Position numbers and translations under genes: made by a program | Part shown: one piece after another, positions 16,737 to 24,716 of the stretch | Position numbering within the stretch: the stretch's first letter is position 1 | How the letters are laid out: each line of letters begins with the position of its first letter | The notes under the pieces: generated by a model | Database searches by the model: none | What the model saw: only the letters and a program-made list of their open reading frames with translations | What the model was told of the DNA's origin: nothing | Assembly: GCA_038227135.1 (NCBI GenBank) | Contig: JBBRQC010000002.1 | Coordinates: 124,001-188,000 of the forward strand | From: UBA4720 sp038227135 | GTDB taxonomy: Bacteria > Gemmatimonadota > Gemmatimonadetes > Gemmatimonadales > Gemmatimonadaceae | DNA length: 64,000 bases | Direction of reading: 5' to 3'

Positions 16737-17561
16737 ATGACACCACAGAAAACACTTTTCGATTCGATCGATCCCGAGATCATCGAGACCATAGCCAACC
16801 GGCACGAAGAGATATCGAAGGGCGCCAGCGCGAGCTCGAAGGTGATGGCCGCCCTCGCAATCGGATCTATTCCGGTCGCGCTCGCCGCGCTCAGCAAGGA
16901 GGCCTACGGCCAGACGCCAGCCGATGTCGTTGACGTCCTTCAGTTCGCGCTCACGCTCGAGTACCTCGAAGCGGAGTTCTACAATCGCGGAGTGGCCAAC
17001 GCAGACGTGATGGCGATTCCGGCGGCTGACCGTCCGGTTTACACCACGATCCAGACCCACGAGAACGATCACGTCGCGGCGCTCAAGACATTCATCACGG
17101 CGCGTGGCGCGGTGCCGGGCGCCAAGCCCAGCTTCGATTTCACAGCAAAGGGGAACGTCCCGGGCTTCAACTTCGGAGCGGGCCAGTATGCCACGTTCCA
17201 GGTGCTGTCGCAGGCGTTCGAGGACACGGGAGTGCGCGCGTACAAGGGGCAGGCTGGCAGACTCATCAACGACAAGCCGGCTCTGAACGCTGCTCTCTCG
17301 ATTCATTCGGTCGAAGCCAGACACGCGTCGGAGATTCGCCGGCTGCGTGGGAAGAAGGGCTGGATCACGGGCAACAGTCGCGACGATCTGCCCGCTTTCA
17401 CCCAGGGCATCTACAATGGTGAGGAGAACACCACTCAGGCCGGCCTGGATATCTCCGCGCTCGGCACGGGCAACGGTGGCGTCGATGCAGTGACGCAATC
17501 ATTCGATGAGCCGCTGACCAAGGATCAGGTTTTGGCAATCGTCTCACCGTTCATCAACTGA
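16737..17561 (+). CDS. Second ferritin-like protein of the operon
   Basis: 274 residues, related to the preceding protein: LQFALTLEYLEAEFYNRG, IQTHENDHVAALKTF and IHSVEARHASEIRRL carry the same Glu/His ligand pattern. The N-terminus has a hydrophobic segment (KVMAALAIGSIPVALAAL, residues about 35-52) but no twin arginine, so it may cross as a partner of the first protein or by Sec. A di-iron oxidase or storage role is inferred from the fold. Its substrate is unknown. Confidence 0.85.
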   Translation: MTPQKTLFDSIDPEIIETIANRHEEISKGASASSKVMAALAIGSIPVALAALSKEAYGQTPADVVDVLQFALTLEYLEAEFYNRGVANADVMAIPAADRPVYTTIQTHENDHVAALKTFITARGAVPGAKPSFDFTAKGNVPGFNFGAGQYATFQVLSQAFEDTGVRAYKGQAGRLINDKPALNAALSIHSVEARHASEIRRLRGKKGWITGNSRDDLPAFTQGIYNGEENTTQAGLDISALGTGNGGVDAVTQSFDEPLTKDQVLAIVSPFIN

Positions 17562-17577
17562 GAAAGGGCTCGCCCAG

Positions 17578-18384
17578 ATGCAAATGAAGATCGGACAGGG
17601 AATGAGCAACACGACGGCGATGCCGATTCTGGATCACCTCGAGGAGCTCAGGAAGCGACTGTTCTGGATTTCCGGGGCAGTGGTGATCGGCGTAGTTGCC
17701 GGATTCACGCTTCTTTCCAGGATCGATCTGATTCGTCTGGGCGAGCGTCCCATACTGCCATTTCTTCACGGCAGGAATCTGATCTATACGCACCCCGGGA
17801 CTTCGTTCCACATATTGCTCAGCGCGTCACTGTTTTTGGGGATAGTACTCGCCGCCCCTGTGATCGCTGGGCAGTTATGGGGGTTTTTGTCTCCCGCCCT
17901 CTACGCGCACGAGAAGCGGGTCATCGTTCCAGTAATGGTGGGGATGGTCGTGCTGTTCCTGGCGGGAGTGGCACTCAGCTTCTTCGTGGTGCTGCCACTG
18001 ACGCTCGGCATGCTGATGGGTCTCGAGTCGGGCGCACTCACACCGATGATCTCGGCGACTGAGTACTTCGATTTCGCGATCAGCATGTGCGTGACGTTCG
18101 GGCTGGTGTTCGAGATACCCATCATTATTCTGGCGCTCACGGCGATGGGGATCGTGACGCCCGAGTTTCTCTCGAAGTACCGCCGGCATTCGATCGTCGT
18201 GTGCTTCACCGTTGCGGCGTTCATCACGCCGGGCGCCGATCCGTACTCGCTCGTCGCCCTGGCCGTTCCGCTATACGCGTTATATGAGGGCAGCATCCTG
18301 CTCGCCCGAATCGTCGTCCGCAGGCGCGAAAAGCGGAAGGCGAATGAGTCCAACATCCAATTCTCGATTCCAGAGGTCAGCTAG
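17578..18384 (+). CDS. tatC: Twin-arginine translocase subunit TatC
   Basis: 268 residues with six predicted membrane helices. The N-terminal HLEELRKRLFW motif and the conserved FEIPI in the periplasmic or membrane region identify TatC, the receptor for twin-arginine signal peptides in the inner membrane. The start may instead be at 17602 (MSNTT). It lies 16 bp after the second ferritin-like gene and 2 bp before tatA. The linkage to exported ferritin-like proteins suggests a dedicated or extra translocon, unless it is the only Tat locus. Confidence 0.95.
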   Translation: MQMKIGQGMSNTTAMPILDHLEELRKRLFWISGAVVIGVVAGFTLLSRIDLIRLGERPILPFLHGRNLIYTHPGTSFHILLSASLFLGIVLAAPVIAGQLWGFLSPALYAHEKRVIVPVMVGMVVLFLAGVALSFFVVLPLTLGMLMGLESGALTPMISATEYFDFAISMCVTFGLVFEIPIIILALTAMGIVTPEFLSKYRRHSIVVCFTVAAFITPGADPYSLVALAVPLYALYEGSILLARIVVRRREKRKANESNIQFSIPEVS

Positions 18385-18386
18385 CA

Positions 18387-18638
18387 ATGTTCGAAAATCT
18401 GAGTCTTCCCCACATCCTGATGGTGCTGATGATCGTGATGCTCCTGTTCGGGGCAAAGCGAATCCCCGAGATCGCGGGCTCGATGGGGAAAGGCATCAAG
18501 GAGTTCAAGAAAAACATCAACGATGCGACGCGCGAAGAGCCGTCGAGTCTGTCGCGTGGGAGCTCAAACGCGGGCGCCAGATCCAGTCAGGCCGAGCAGG
18601 AGGAAGAGAGGCAAGCGGGTCCGAGGCGGCTGTCGTGA
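18387..18638 (+). CDS. tatA: Sec-independent translocase subunit TatA/E
   Basis: 83 residues: one N-terminal membrane helix (LPHILMVLMIVMLLF), the FGAKRIPEIAGSMGKGIKEFKK hinge and amphipathic helix of TatA, then a polar Glu/Ser-rich tail. It forms the Tat pore with TatC from the preceding gene. No tatB-like gene is adjacent, so a TatAC minimal system is likely. Confidence 0.93.
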   Translation: MFENLSLPHILMVLMIVMLLFGAKRIPEIAGSMGKGIKEFKKNINDATREEPSSLSRGSSNAGARSSQAEQEEERQAGPRRLS

Positions 18639-18780
18639 CCAGCTGATCGCGGTCAATTCGATAACCCCAACCGTCTGAGAAGCGCGGCTAACGGAGGGCC
18701 GCGTGCATGGCTCGTTCCGAACGTGACCTGTTAGGACAGCCGCAAAGCGCACATGTTTCAGTCATTGAGGAGGGTCTTAT

Positions 18781-19638
18781 ATGACCGCCAAGATTGACAC
18801 ATTGCCTGGAGTGAGTAGGCGCATCGAGGGCCTCGACGTCGACGCACTGAGGCAGGCGATTCAGGTGGAGTACGCACTCGTCGCCGCGGAGCCGGAGCGA
18901 GGCTTTCACTTTCATACGGGCCGGCGGCTCGCTGCGATCGTCGGGTACGAAGAAGAATGGCTCAACGACGTGCCGGAAGCGACAATCGCGTCGTTCGCCG
19001 GAACGGGAAACCCGTTCAGTCTGGGTCGTTTGATGCCGGGCGAGCACGTGGTCGACGTTGGCTGCGGTGCGGGCATCGACAGCATTATCGCCGCCAAAAT
19101 GGTCGGTCCTGCCGGCAGCGTCGTCGGCGTGGACATGACACCGGCGATGGTCGAGAAGGCGCGCAACAGCGCGAAGGAAGCAGGGTTGAATAATCTGGAC
19201 TTTCGGCAGGGACTCGCCGAATCAATACCGGTTGGCGACGGTTGGGCAGATGTGGTCATCTCGAACGGCGTGCTCAATCTTTTTCCCGACAAGCTCGCCG
19301 GCCTCCAGGAAATTGCGCGCGTTCTCAAGCCGGACGGTCGCCTCCAGATCGGCGACATTCTCGTTCAGAAAGCGGTCCCCGAGAGCGGAAAGAAGGATAT
19401 CAATCTCTGGAAGGGTTGAATTGCCGGCGCTCTGCAGGATGCAGAGCTCGAAGCAACTGTCATAGCGGCGGGCTTCGTCGATTTCGAGATCGTCTGGCGC
19501 GGGGACGTATATGCCGGAGCGCCCCAGTCGTCGAGCGCCGCGCAGTTCGGCACCATGGGAATCAACTTTCGCGCGCGAAAGGCGCGCCACGAGGCTGAAT
19601 GGGAGGCTGCGCTGGCGAAGTTGAGCTGCCAGTTGTGA
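18781..19638 (+). CDS. ArsM-like SAM methyltransferase, probable selenoprotein (in-frame TGA at 19417-19419 read as Sec213)
   Basis: Read through the TGA, this gives 285 residues; stopping there gives 212. The SAM-binding motif is VDVGCGAG (92-98 region), and the HFHTG and FAGTGNPFS elements belong to the arsenite-methyltransferase-like family. After NLWKG the frame continues for 72 codons, IAGALQDAELEATVIAAGF through GAPQSSSAAQFGTMGINFRARK, which is the family's normal C-terminus. The TGA sits where relatives carry the Cys of a W-x-G-C-I-A-G-A motif, a metalloid-binding Cys in ArsM. A SECIS-like hairpin follows, and the true stop (19636-19638) overlaps the GTG of the next gene. Start follows GAGGAGGG. 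The Sec reading is inferred. Nonsense mutation is the alternative. Confidence 0.8.
19429..19447 (+). promoter_or_regulatory. Bacterial SECIS-like hairpin
   Basis: Perfect 7-bp stem GCTCTGC/GCAGAGC with the 5-nt loop AGGAT. The loop starts 16 nt after the TGA and contains GG, matching bacterial SECIS rules (small G-bearing apical loop, roughly 16-37 nt from the UGA, inside the coding sequence) for SelB recruitment. Confidence 0.7.
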
Positions 19639-20252
19639 TCAATCCGAGGACACACTGGGAGACTGTCTTTCGCACGAAAGATGTTCACGAGGTAAGCTGG
19701 TTTCAGCCCGAAGCACGCCTTTCGCTCGATCTGATCACCAGAATCTGCGGCGATCGGGATGCGCCGATCATCGATGTCGGTGCTGGCGCTTCAGTGCTGG
19801 TAGACAATCTTCTGGCCTTCGGATATCGGGATGTCAGCGTGCTGGATGTGTCGGAAGCCGCGCTCGCAATCTCACGAGAGCGGCTCGGTGCTGAATCGGC
19901 AAGAGTAAAGTGGAGGCGCGCCGATGTCCTGCGAGTCGAGCTCGACGAAGGCGCTTATGCGGTGTGGCATGACCGCGCGGTGTTTCATTTCCTCACTGAC
20001 GCGGCCGACCGCCAGGCGTATGTTGGCCAGGTTCGCCGCGCGGTCAAGCCCGGTGGCTACGTCCTGGTGGCGACCTTTGCCGAGGACGGACCGGACCGCT
20101 GCAGCGGCCTTCCAGTTGTGCGCTACTCCGCGCAAGGTCTTCATTCGGAATTCGGGACCGATTTTCTGCTGGTCGGAACCGAGCACGAGGATCATCGCAC
20201 GCCCTCGGGCGTCGAGCAGTCTTTCCTTTACTGCCTCTGTCGCAGACAGTGA
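19635..20252 (+). CDS. Class I SAM-dependent methyltransferase
   Basis: 205 residues. The GTG at 19635 overlaps the upstream stop (GTGA), and the sequence MINPRTHWETVFRTKDVHEVSWFQP is the usual beginning of this family; the upstream part of the open frame is a shadow. SAM motif IIDVGAGASVLVDNLL (residues about 48-63), then VWHDRAVFHFLTDAADRQAYV and the C-terminal SFLYCLCRR. It resembles thiopurine or tellurite-type small-molecule methyltransferases. Coupling to the ArsM-like selenoprotein suggests joint work on a metalloid or chalcogen substrate. Confidence 0.85.
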   Translation: MINPRTHWETVFRTKDVHEVSWFQPEARLSLDLITRICGDRDAPIIDVGAGASVLVDNLLAFGYRDVSVLDVSEAALAISRERLGAESARVKWRRADVLRVELDEGAYAVWHDRAVFHFLTDAADRQAYVGQVRRAVKPGGYVLVATFAEDGPDRCSGLPVVRYSAQGLHSEFGTDFLLVGTEHEDHRTPSGVEQSFLYCLCRRQ

Positions 20253-20279
20253 GCCGGCAATAGCCCGGTCGAGTGGTCG

Positions 20280-20792
20280 TTATCTTGACTCGAACTTCGA
20301 CACCGGGTGGATTTCCGTCCATCCGTTGTGGGAGTCAATGACGTATGTGCCGGTGGCTCTGACGTGCGCGCCCACCTTGGGTATCGGGATCCGGTTGGCG
20401 TAACCAGTGCAGGCTGATTTCACCTTCTTCATGGACGTCGGATTCGCACACACGATCTCCAGCACGATGTCGCCGCCTTTCTTCTTGTTGTTCCTCTTGT
20501 TGACCAGCTTGTCCTGACCCGGATCGAGGTGCAGCAGGAAATGTTGATCGCCGTCGGCGTCAGCACTCGATTCGGTGATCACGCCGGTCACGCTCATACA
20601 AGGCGCGAGCTGGTGCAATCGCTTCGGATTGTAGACGTGATTCCAGAGGGAAGCGTCGCAGCCGCTGGCCGCTGGTTGTGACGCCGGGAATTTCGTCGCG
20701 TATCTGGCACTCTGGGCGTTAGCCGGTTCTGGCGACAAAGTAAAAGCCGAAAGCAGGATTGCAGATAAGACAGCTGCTGAGTTCTTGTGCAC
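20280..20792 (-). CDS. Secreted hypothetical protein
   Basis: 170 residues starting with GTG at 20792 behind GGAGGATCTC. A signal peptide (MHKNSAAVLSAILLSAFTLSPEPANAQ) is followed by a soluble domain with four or more Cys residues (ASGCDASLW, APCMSVTG, EIVCANP, SACTGY) that may form disulfides. Segments CMSVTGVITESS and GAHVRATGTYVIDSHNGWTEIHP resemble an OB-fold-like nucleic-acid or small-ligand domain. Function unknown. Confidence 0.6.
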   Translation of the reverse strand: MHKNSAAVLSAILLSAFTLSPEPANAQSARYATKFPASQPAASGCDASLWNHVYNPKRLHQLAPCMSVTGVITESSADADGDQHFLLHLDPGQDKLVNKRNNKKKGGDIVLEIVCANPTSMKKVKSACTGYANRIPIPKVGAHVRATGTYVIDSHNGWTEIHPVSKFESR

Positions 20793-20871
20793 GAGATCCT
20801 CCGTGTGGCACTGGACTAACTAATAGTATTGCTAGTAGTGCGCCGTGGCGGTGCAGGCCGGACACTTTGTG

Positions 20872-20902
20872 GTCGGCGAGCTCGCGAAATAGCCTCGCCG
20901 AC
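20872..20902 (-). terminator. 9-bp hairpin between two minus-strand genes
   Basis: GTCGGCGAG (20872-20880) pairs with CTCGCCGAC (20894-20902), and flanking GTG/CAC bases could lengthen the stem. It follows the lipoprotein gene ending at 20924. No U-run is present. Confidence 0.4.
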
Positions 20903-20923
20903 CTGACCACTTACGTCGCGGTG

Positions 20924-21430
20924 CTAAGGAGCTGTAGCTGCTGGTGCGACGCCCGGCTGGGGCGCCTTCGCGCGACCATTCAGGACACAAGTGATGGAGT
21001 CTTTTGCACCTGGCTTGTCCATCGTAATCCCGGCAGTCGCAGGATCTGCCGCCTGCACGAAGCTCGTATACTTCTTCGCTTGGGGCGAGACGGAGTAGAT
21101 CAGACCCGGCTTGGCCACATCCGTGGTAACCCAGGTGCCCACGATCGCCTCACCATTGGGCGCGATGATGTCCGCTGATAGGAAGTAGGCTCGCACCTTC
21201 ACTCCAACAGAGTCGATCGTTGTGTCAGACTTCACCGCCCACGCATTTGCGATCCTGAAATCCTTTCTGATCAACCCGCCGGCCAGATCCGGCATCAGGT
21301 CTCCGGAGAACTGGAGGCACGCGCTCGGTGGAGGCGCGGACTTGCACGAGGCGCCGAGGATCGCCAAGAGCGCAGCAGACGCGATACGTCCACCGATCGC
21401 GGCGGTTCGCCTGGACATTGATCGCTTCAT
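20924..21430 (-). CDS. Hypothetical lipoprotein
   Basis: 168 residues with a long basic N-region, a hydrophobic segment and the lipobox LGASC. The mature part (ACLQFSGDLMPDLAGGLIRKDFRIANAWAVKSDTTIDSVGVKVRAYF) looks like a small beta-rich domain, ending in a Pro/Ala-rich tail. No family recognised. Its ATG overlaps the stop of the upstream NTF2-cupin gene (ATGA), so the two are translated together and may work together. Confidence 0.6.
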   Translation of the reverse strand: MKRSMSRRTAAIGGRIASAALLAILGASCKSAPPPSACLQFSGDLMPDLAGGLIRKDFRIANAWAVKSDTTIDSVGVKVRAYFLSADIIAPNGEAIVGTWVTTDVAKPGLIYSVSPQAKKYTSFVQAADPATAGITMDKPGAKDSITCVLNGRAKAPQPGVAPAATAP

Positions 21431-22305
21431 TTCGGCGCGCCCGGATTTATCACGAACGGCCCACGACCGTTGACCTGCACGATCGTAACTCCGTGAGTGT
21501 GCCCGAAGTGTGATTGATTCGGCGGGAGATAGACGAAGTCACCCGGACCATATGGGTGGAGCGCCGTCGCGTCGAACGTATTTCCCATCCCCAGCGCGAC
21601 GTTGCCCGAGACCACCGTCACGTTCTCGCCGGCGGGATGCCAGTGAACCGGGATCTGATACCCGTCGGGGAATTGCAGGCGCAGCACGAAGCCGCCGGGC
21701 CCGGCCGGATTTCCGTGCAGTACCGCGACCCTGGCTCCGGGCGCAAAGCCCGGCGCGGTCAGGTCGCCCCAGGTCAGTGCGCTCGCCGGGTGCGTCTCCA
21801 TTGTGGATGGATCCATCGGCGGAGCAGCGGCCGTTGCCGGCGGGATCGGAATGGTGCTGACCGGTGCGTCGAGCGCGACGCGCCACTTTCCGTTCACCTT
21901 GTGCCAGACCGTGACATATGTGCCGGCGTCGCTCGTCTTCCCGGTCGGCGTGTCGTACGACTCGGTATAGGTCCCGTATTCCGTCGCCCTCGTCGGACTC
22001 GCGACGTCGACCCAGGTGGGTGTCCAGTGCACCTTCAACGCGGGAATCTTTACCATATCGCCCCACTGGGTGCGGATCTGATCAGATCCCTTCATTACCG
22101 GAGCGTTGGCGAACATCACGACCGCGTTCGGCGTAAACAGGCCGACGATGCTGTCGACCTGCTGCGAGGCGATGTAACGTTGCCATGCGCTGGACGCTGC
22201 GCGAATTGCTCGTTCGTCTCTCGACTGACCTGTCCCCGTCTGTGCGACTGCGACCATCGCGACCGCAATCAAAGAGACCAGCGCGGGAATCCTCGTCGTG
22301 CGCAT
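21427..22305 (-). CDS. Exported SnoaL/DUF4440-like plus cupin fusion protein
   Basis: 292 residues. AGGAGG lies 6 nt before the ATG at 22305; the adjacent ATG at 22308 is too close to it. After a signal peptide, an NTF2-like domain (RDERAIRAASSAWQRYIASQQVDSIVGLFTPNAVVMF ... WRVALD, about 28-150) is joined to a C-terminal cupin: VHWHPAGENVTVVSGNVALGMG and FVYLPPNQSHFGH provide the metal-binding His/Glu set. NTF2-like domains bind small ligands or have isomerase or hydrolase roles, cupins often bind metal. A periplasmic enzyme is likely, with unknown substrate. It is coupled to the lipoprotein gene at 20924. Confidence 0.78.
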   Translation of the reverse strand: MRTTRIPALVSLIAVAMVAVAQTGTGQSRDERAIRAASSAWQRYIASQQVDSIVGLFTPNAVVMFANAPVMKGSDQIRTQWGDMVKIPALKVHWTPTWVDVASPTRATEYGTYTESYDTPTGKTSDAGTYVTVWHKVNGKWRVALDAPVSTIPIPPATAAAPPMDPSTMETHPASALTWGDLTAPGFAPGARVAVLHGNPAGPGGFVLRLQFPDGYQIPVHWHPAGENVTVVSGNVALGMGNTFDATALHPYGPGDFVYLPPNQSHFGHTHGVTIVQVNGRGPFVINPGAPK

Positions 22306-22429
22306 CATCGTCCTCCTGCAACCGTTCAGTGCTTGGGTGGGATGGAGCCTGACAGGCGTATTCGTCCTGCCAGCATATCCGCCCCGAATTGCGCCGTCAA
22401 GATCGACGGGTTGCGTAGTCTTGACACCA

Positions 22430-22458
22430 TTGACCGCCGTTGCACCGACAAATACATT
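22430..22458 (+). promoter_or_regulatory. Promoter of the leu leader and leuCDB
   Basis: TTGACC (22430-22435), 17-bp spacer, TACATT (22453-22458), placing the transcript start about 30 nt before the leader-peptide ATG. A second TTGACA (22421-22426) lacks a matching -10. Confidence 0.45.
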
Positions 22459-22497
22459 CCCGAACAGTCGCGTCCGGCTCACCCCACGACCACGCCC

Positions 22498-22581
22498 ATG
22501 CACCGCTTCGGTTTCCAGATTCGATTCCTTCGACTTCTTACGACTCTTCGAGAGAGAGGCGACCAGCTGGCACGCGCGTAA
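22498..22581 (+). CDS. Leucine attenuator leader peptide (leuL-like)
   Basis: A 27-residue open frame with clustered CTT leucine codons in the segment FLRLLTTLRERGDQL. It precedes an intrinsic terminator and leuC, the arrangement of a classical amino-acid leader peptide. CTCT...AGAG around 22540-22560 forms hairpin 1:2, and the GAGAGGC-like arm can instead pair with GCCTCTC of the terminator. Ribosome stalling at Leu codons would permit read-through into leuCDB when charged tRNA-Leu is scarce. Confidence 0.7.
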   Translation: MHRFGFQIRFLRLLTTLRERGDQLARA

Positions 22582-22605
22582 TTCCGCGAACAGAAGCAAC
22601 CAGGC

Positions 22606-22636
22606 CGGCCTCTCGAACCCTCGAGGGGCCGTTTTT
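22606..22636 (+). terminator. Attenuator terminator before leuC
   Basis: CGGCCTCTCG (22606-22615) pairs with CGAGGGGCCG (22622-22631, one G-U) around AACCCT, then TTTTTGTTT. It lies 45 bp before leuC with no gene ending there, so its role is attenuation. Confidence 0.75.
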
Positions 22637-22680
22637 GTTTCCAACCCTTTTCAATTCAACGCTCGCCGCATGCGCAACTG

Positions 22681-24099
22681 ATGATCAGCACACCCCGAAC
22701 CCTGTTCGAGAAAATATGGGACGAGCATCTCGTTCGCCCCGAGACCCACAGCAACCCGGCGGTGCTTTACGTCGACGTGCACCTCGTGCACGAGGTGACG
22801 TCGCCGCAGGCGTTCACCGAGCTGCGGAATCGCGGCGCGAGGGTCCGGCGTCCTGATCTCACGCTGGCGACGATGGATCACTCGACGCCGACAACTCCGC
22901 GCGCAGCCGGACGACTGCAGGTGCTCGATACACAGGCCGCCGCCCAGCTCCAGCAGCTCGAGACGAATTGCGACGCGTTCGGAGTCCCGTTGTTCGGACT
23001 GGAGGACAGCCGACAGGGAATCGTCCACGTCATCGGCCCCGAGCAGGGCCTCACTCAGCCGGGCATGACGATCGTCTGCGGGGACAGCCACACCAGCACC
23101 CACGGCGCGTTCGGCGCTCTCGCTTTTGGAATAGGCACGTCCGAGGTCGGCTACGTCCTCGCAACGCAGACGCTGCTGCAGCGCAAGCCGCGCAACATGG
23201 AGGTGCGCATCGAAGGCGTCCTTCCTGCCGGAGTCAGTGCAAAAGACATTATCCTTGCCGTCATCGCCAAAATCGGCATCGGTGGCGCCACCGGCCACGT
23301 CCTCGAGTACACCGGATCCGCCATCCGCGCGCTCGGCATGGAGCAGAGAATGACGATCTGCAACATGTCCATCGAGGCCGGCGCGCGCGCCGGCCTCATT
23401 GCGCCCGACGAGAAAACCGCCGAATACATCAAAGGCCGTCCCTTTGCTCCGACCGGAGACGATTGGTACGCCGCGCTCGCCCGTTGGCAGAGGCTCGTCA
23501 GCGACGAGGGAGCGTCGTACGATCGCTCGGTTCACATCGACGCCGCCGACCTGGCGCCGATGATCACTTTCGGAACCAACCCATCGATGGCGATTCCCAT
23601 CGACGGTCTTGTGCCCAATCCGGCCGACGCCGCCGGCGCCGACCGCGCCGATCTCCACAAGGCGCTCCAGTACATGTCGCTCGAGCCGGGACAATCGCTG
23701 CTCGGACACGCCGTCGATGTAGTTTTTGTCGGAAGCTGTACCAACTCGCGCATTTCGGATCTGCGACAGGCGGCGACCGTCATGCGCGGCCGGCACGTCG
23801 CGCCCGGAGTGCGAATGCTCGTCGTTCCGGGCTCGCGGAGCGTAAAATCGCAGGCGGAAGCCGAGGGGTTGGATCGGGTGTTCAAGGAGGCGGGGGCGGA
23901 GTGGCGCGAAGCGGGCTGCTCAATGTGCATCGCCATGAACGGTGATCAGCTCGAGCCCGGGCAGAGCGCAGTCAGCACGAGCAATCGAAATTTCGAAGGC
24001 CGGCAGGGCAAAGGAGGGCGCACCTTCCTGGCGAGTCCACTCACCGCGGCGGCCACCGCCGTCACCGGCGCCATCGCCGACGTGCGGACGCTCTCATGA
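22681..24099 (+). CDS. leuC: 3-isopropylmalate dehydratase large subunit
   Basis: 472 residues, normal length. It isomerises 2- to 3-isopropylmalate in leucine synthesis, together with LeuD. The aconitase-type [4Fe-4S] ligands are visible: Cys353 (VGSCTNSR), Cys413 and Cys416 (AGCSMCIAMNGDQ). Typical landmarks are DVHLVHEVTSPQAF, TMDHSTPT and CGDSHTSTHGAFGALAFGIGTSEV. The stop overlaps leuD by 4 nt (ATGA). Controlled by the leader peptide and terminator upstream. Confidence 0.98.
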   Translation: MISTPRTLFEKIWDEHLVRPETHSNPAVLYVDVHLVHEVTSPQAFTELRNRGARVRRPDLTLATMDHSTPTTPRAAGRLQVLDTQAAAQLQQLETNCDAFGVPLFGLEDSRQGIVHVIGPEQGLTQPGMTIVCGDSHTSTHGAFGALAFGIGTSEVGYVLATQTLLQRKPRNMEVRIEGVLPAGVSAKDIILAVIAKIGIGGATGHVLEYTGSAIRALGMEQRMTICNMSIEAGARAGLIAPDEKTAEYIKGRPFAPTGDDWYAALARWQRLVSDEGASYDRSVHIDAADLAPMITFGTNPSMAIPIDGLVPNPADAAGADRADLHKALQYMSLEPGQSLLGHAVDVVFVGSCTNSRISDLRQAATVMRGRHVAPGVRMLVVPGSRSVKSQAEAEGLDRVFKEAGAEWREAGCSMCIAMNGDQLEPGQSAVSTSNRNFEGRQGKGGRTFLASPLTAAATAVTGAIADVRTLS

Positions 24100-24716
24100 C
24101 TGCGACCGTCATGCAAGAGTTCAAGAAGCTCACCTCACGCTGCGTGGTGCTACCCGCGTCGAACGTGGACACCGACCAGATCATTCCGGCGCGGTTTCTC
24201 AAGACAGTCTCTCGTCGCGGGCTCGGCGAACATCTCTTCGCGGATTGGCGTCTCGACCCCGCCGGACGTCCGCGTGCCGACTTCCCGCTCAACTCGCCCG
24301 CGGCAAAAAACGCGTCGGTGCTCGTCGCCGGAGACAACTTCGGCTGCGGATCCTCGCGCGAGCACGCGCCGTGGGCGCTCATCGATTTTGGATTTCGCGC
24401 AGTGATCAGCACGCGCTTCGCCGACATCTTCCGCAACAACGCCGTAAAAACGGGGCTGCTGCCCGTCGCGCTGGATCCCGTCACGCACACCGCCCTGCTC
24501 GACGCGCTCGCCGAGTCCCCGAGCGCGGAAGTCACGATCGATCTCGAGACGCAGACGGTGATGTTGCCCGACGGCAGCTCCCACGAGTTTCCGCTCGATC
24601 CGTTTGCACGGCATTGTCTGCTCAACGGAGTCGATGAGCTCGGATTTCTCCTCGACCAGGAGACCGCGATCGCCGCCTACGAGTCCTCACACCCCGCGCG
24701 GGTGTCGACGCTATGA
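24096..24716 (+). CDS. leuD: 3-isopropylmalate dehydratase small subunit
   Basis: 206 residues, the swivel-domain partner of LeuC. The family motif NVDTDQIIPARFLK and the GDNFGCGSSREHAPWAL active-site segment are intact. Overlaps leuC and leuB by 4 nt each, giving a tightly coupled leuCDB unit. Confidence 0.97.
   Translation: MTATVMQEFKKLTSRCVVLPASNVDTDQIIPARFLKTVSRRGLGEHLFADWRLDPAGRPRADFPLNSPAAKNASVLVAGDNFGCGSSREHAPWALIDFGFRAVISTRFADIFRNNAVKTGLLPVALDPVTHTALLDALAESPSAEVTIDLETQTVMLPDGSSHEFPLDPFARHCLLNGVDELGFLLDQETAIAAYESSHPARVSTL

Noticed and set aside
19417..19419. TGA as a nonsense mutation making a pseudogene
   Set aside because: The downstream frame is intact for 72 codons, the position is a known Cys site, a SECIS-like hairpin follows and the next gene is coupled to the distal stop. 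Kept only as the alternative.
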